Positions 62,150-64,000 of a DNA stretch of 64,000 bases are shown here, one piece after another. Below the pieces are notes generated by a model. The model worked only from the letters and a program-made list of their open reading frames with translations, was not told the origin of the DNA and ran no database searches. Both the position numbers and the translations under genes were made by a program. The DNA is from Anticarsia gemmatalis (Eukaryota > Arthropoda > Insecta > Lepidoptera > Erebidae). Position 1 is the first letter of the stretch, and every line of letters begins with the position of its first letter. Where the stretch lies: positions 1,825,501-1,889,500 of the forward strand of contig NC_134765.1 of assembly GCF_050436995.1 (NCBI RefSeq), written 5' to 3'.

Positions 62150-62235
62150 TTCTTGCAACGGGTGGGATTCAAATCTCCGACCTCTAGATCATAAGTTTGA
62201 TACCTTAGCCCATTGAGTAACGCCACTATTCTTAT
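62150..62235 (-). repeat. tRNA-derived SINE head (second family)
   Basis: On the minus strand, a B box-like GATTTGAATCCCACCCG follows a GTTACTCAATGGGCTAAGG A box-like block. The acceptor stem does not pair, so it is not a working tRNA gene. Confidence 0.5.
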
Positions 62236-62783
62236 AGAAATGTCAGCTACTTGACCGTGACCGTGTGACAACTAATGTATTTTGTTGAAACACAAATAAA
62301 AACGCGTGTATGGGCATTTATTGACATAGCACACGTGTTTCATGGCGATAAAATTAATTAACATCGAGTTACGGTACTAATTATGGGCAAAATGTACTCA
62401 AATTGTATAATTCAGCGGTCGGCAGTCAGAAAGCAGTTTTAATGATAATTTTTCTTTCCAACCAATTATATTAGACAGTAAAATTGTTTACAATTAAATA
62501 CAAAACGATATTAGGTTTAAACTAATGATAATGATGCTTGCGACCCTTTTACGACTAAATTTTTAAAGCGCAAAATTTGCCTAGATAAAGAACATCCCAA
62601 CATACCTACTAATAATATAATCTCATACTCTCTTTGTTTCGTAGTTCCTTGGTAAGTAACCAAGGAAGTAGGAACTACGGACCAAAGACAAAACTTTTGT
62701 TAATAAAAGTCTCATAATAGTTTCACCCACTTTAATAACAACATTAAACAAATTTCAGTTACAAATCATAACTCTATTTCATG

Positions 62784-63661
62784 TCACCGTTCATTTTTCA
62801 CCCACGGGCAAAACTTATGTGGTGCTACAGTAGGGTATCGAAATTCACATCTACCAGTGTTTGAGACGAAAGGTGATACGGTGTATAGTTGGAACCAGTG
62901 GCCGCAGTAGCAACGCTTCGGATGCCCTAAGTGTAGGCAGGTGTAGTTCAAGCAGTTGGCCCCGTTGTGACACTGGCACGCTACTATTCGGTAACTGTTC
63001 GCGCTAGGGATCAGGTTCGGCCGCTTTTTAGTTCCTTGACCTGGAAATGACACTATTATTGACAATTAAACAAAATCATTACATAAATATATTACATAGC
63101 TAATATCCCAAAGGGGTAGACAGAGACCAAAGAACAAATTAAAAAAAATATATATTGTCCATCATTTACTTTGACCACCAACACTCGTGATATAATTGAT
63201 TTTAGTCTTAGGTAAATCAGTCTCATTAGTCGCACACTGAGTATTGAGAGTTAAGATAAGAAAAAATAACCCATTACTTTGCCATCACTGGGCAAGGATC
63301 TCCTCCCGGATTGAGGGACAGGCTATTACCTTCGTATAATAAGAGCAAAAGCAACAATTTTTGATATGATAATTACGATTGAATCCCGTCAAAAGGTCAT
63401 CGTTACGAATAAAGACAAACGTGGGCAGCTAGTAATCCTATGACGGGACTTTTTCAAATTTAAATGTGTGCAAAATGCTCTCAAATGCAAGAGAACCTTA
63501 CCTTTCTTAATGGGTAAAATATAATAAGGGTCGTAGTTCCCCGCAAGATGTGCAAGAAGCTCCCGTTTTTCAAGTCCAGTAGCGAGATCGATCGGGCTGA
63601 ACATGCCGTAAAGGCGCGAGCACGCCCGACGAAGGCAGCCTACTGGCCTTAACCATGACAT
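62784..63661 (-). CDS. Divergent paralogue of cytochrome c oxidase subunit 5B
   Basis: Two exons, 63661-63502 and 63040-62784 (stop TGA), joined in phase 1 to 138 aa; donor GTAAGG, acceptor TTTCCAG. The N-terminus (MSWLRPVGCLRRACSRLYG) is basic and amphipathic, as in a mitochondrial presequence. ATGLEKRELL, AGNYDPY, NLIPSANSYRIVACQC and LGHPKRCYCGHWFQL are COX5B signatures; the CQC and CYC pairs correspond to the zinc-binding cysteines. COX5B is a nuclear-encoded subunit on the matrix side of complex IV. Odd points: extra cysteines between the pairs, weak conservation elsewhere, and about 30 residues past the usual end, with more cysteines. It looks like a fast-evolving duplicate rather than the main copy, perhaps tissue-limited. 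A TTTGTCAG just before the ATG may mark a leader exon further right. Confidence 0.88.
63041..63501 (-). other. Intron of the COX5B paralogue
   Basis: A 461-base intron that includes a SINE 3' fragment at about 63268-63332. Confidence 0.7.
63268..63332 (-). repeat. SINE fragment, 3' end
   Basis: ATAACCCATTACTTTGCCAT, then CACTGGGCAAGGATCTCCTCC is the reversed 3' end of the major SINE. Confidence 0.65.
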
Positions 63662-64000
63662 TTTACACCTGACAAACAGTAAAATATCTGTAGGACTTTG
63701 AGATAATATTATGCTTGTTATATTTCAATGGTAGAGCATTAACCTAATGAGAATTAAAGACCGTTGCCGTCAGTTGCACTATTCTGGTGATGCGATCAGT
63801 GGATCAGCAACGCATGACACAGACATTGGATAGATGGGTAATCACCAGATTGCATAACTTTGGTACCTACGATGTTGGACATCAACCATAAAATAATGTA
63901 ACCGTAAAATAATCATAAGTTATTGTACTTCGATTTTTAGAGACATACTAAATACATTGTATACATACTAAATAAATAAATAAATATTTGTAGTTTTAAA
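63662..64000. other. Right end of the window, upstream of the COX5B paralogue
   Basis: May include a leader exon and promoter; nothing specific recognised. Ends in an (AAAT)n run. Confidence 0.4.

Larger units (their letters stand above)
60075..62783. other. Intergenic region right of the second RR-2 gene
   Basis: Holds a dispersed repeat (60411-60660), a short LINE-like fragment (61050-61100), an (AAAT)n run near 61730-61748, a tRNA-like SINE head (62150-62235) and a hairpin near 62639-62680. No gene recognised. Confidence 0.5.

Overview
The window is an AT-rich piece of an insect chromosome, most probably from a moth. The evidence is arthropod cuticle genes (a peritrophin-like CPAP1 protein and two RR-2 cuticular proteins with a tiny first coding exon), GT-AG introns, and many copies of a tRNA-derived SINE and other interspersed repeats of lepidopteran type. 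Nothing looks bacterial or viral.

Layout, left to right. 1-8393: no gene recognised, degraded repeats only. 8394-14720 (+): the 3' six exons of a CPAP1-type chitin-binding cuticular protein; its 5' exon or exons were not found. 15230-17742 (-): a cluster of five very short ORFs (32-47 codons), each a single-pass transmembrane peptide with cysteines. At least three are clear paralogues, and four of the five lie just behind a good splice acceptor. I recognise no known family and regard this as the most interesting part of the window. 19459-32233 (+): a four-exon gene for an endocytic-adaptor-like protein with DPF and proline-rich motifs and two C-terminal SH3 domains; a 7.1 kb intron splits the first SH3. 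35160-44570 (-): a complete CHIC1/CHIC2 orthologue in three coding exons, convergent with the SH3 gene. Its long introns carry a near-perfect fold-back element, other palindromes and SINEs. 46049-47452 (+): an intact intronless transposase of the IS630-Tc1-mariner superfamily with 82 residues between the second and third catalytic acids (DD82E, the Sailor-type spacing). 50403-51704 and 58865-60074 (+): two RR-2 cuticular protein genes. 62784-63661 (-): a divergent, C-terminally extended paralogue of cytochrome c oxidase subunit 5B.

The genes do not form a single pathway. The three cuticle genes would act together in the chitinous exoskeleton; CHIC and the SH3 protein are both membrane-trafficking-type proteins; the COX5B paralogue is mitochondrial. 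The space between genes is mostly transposon debris and simple repeats.

Exon boundaries were set by eye from GT/AG sites, reading-frame phase and family conservation. No alignment, RNA evidence or database search was available.
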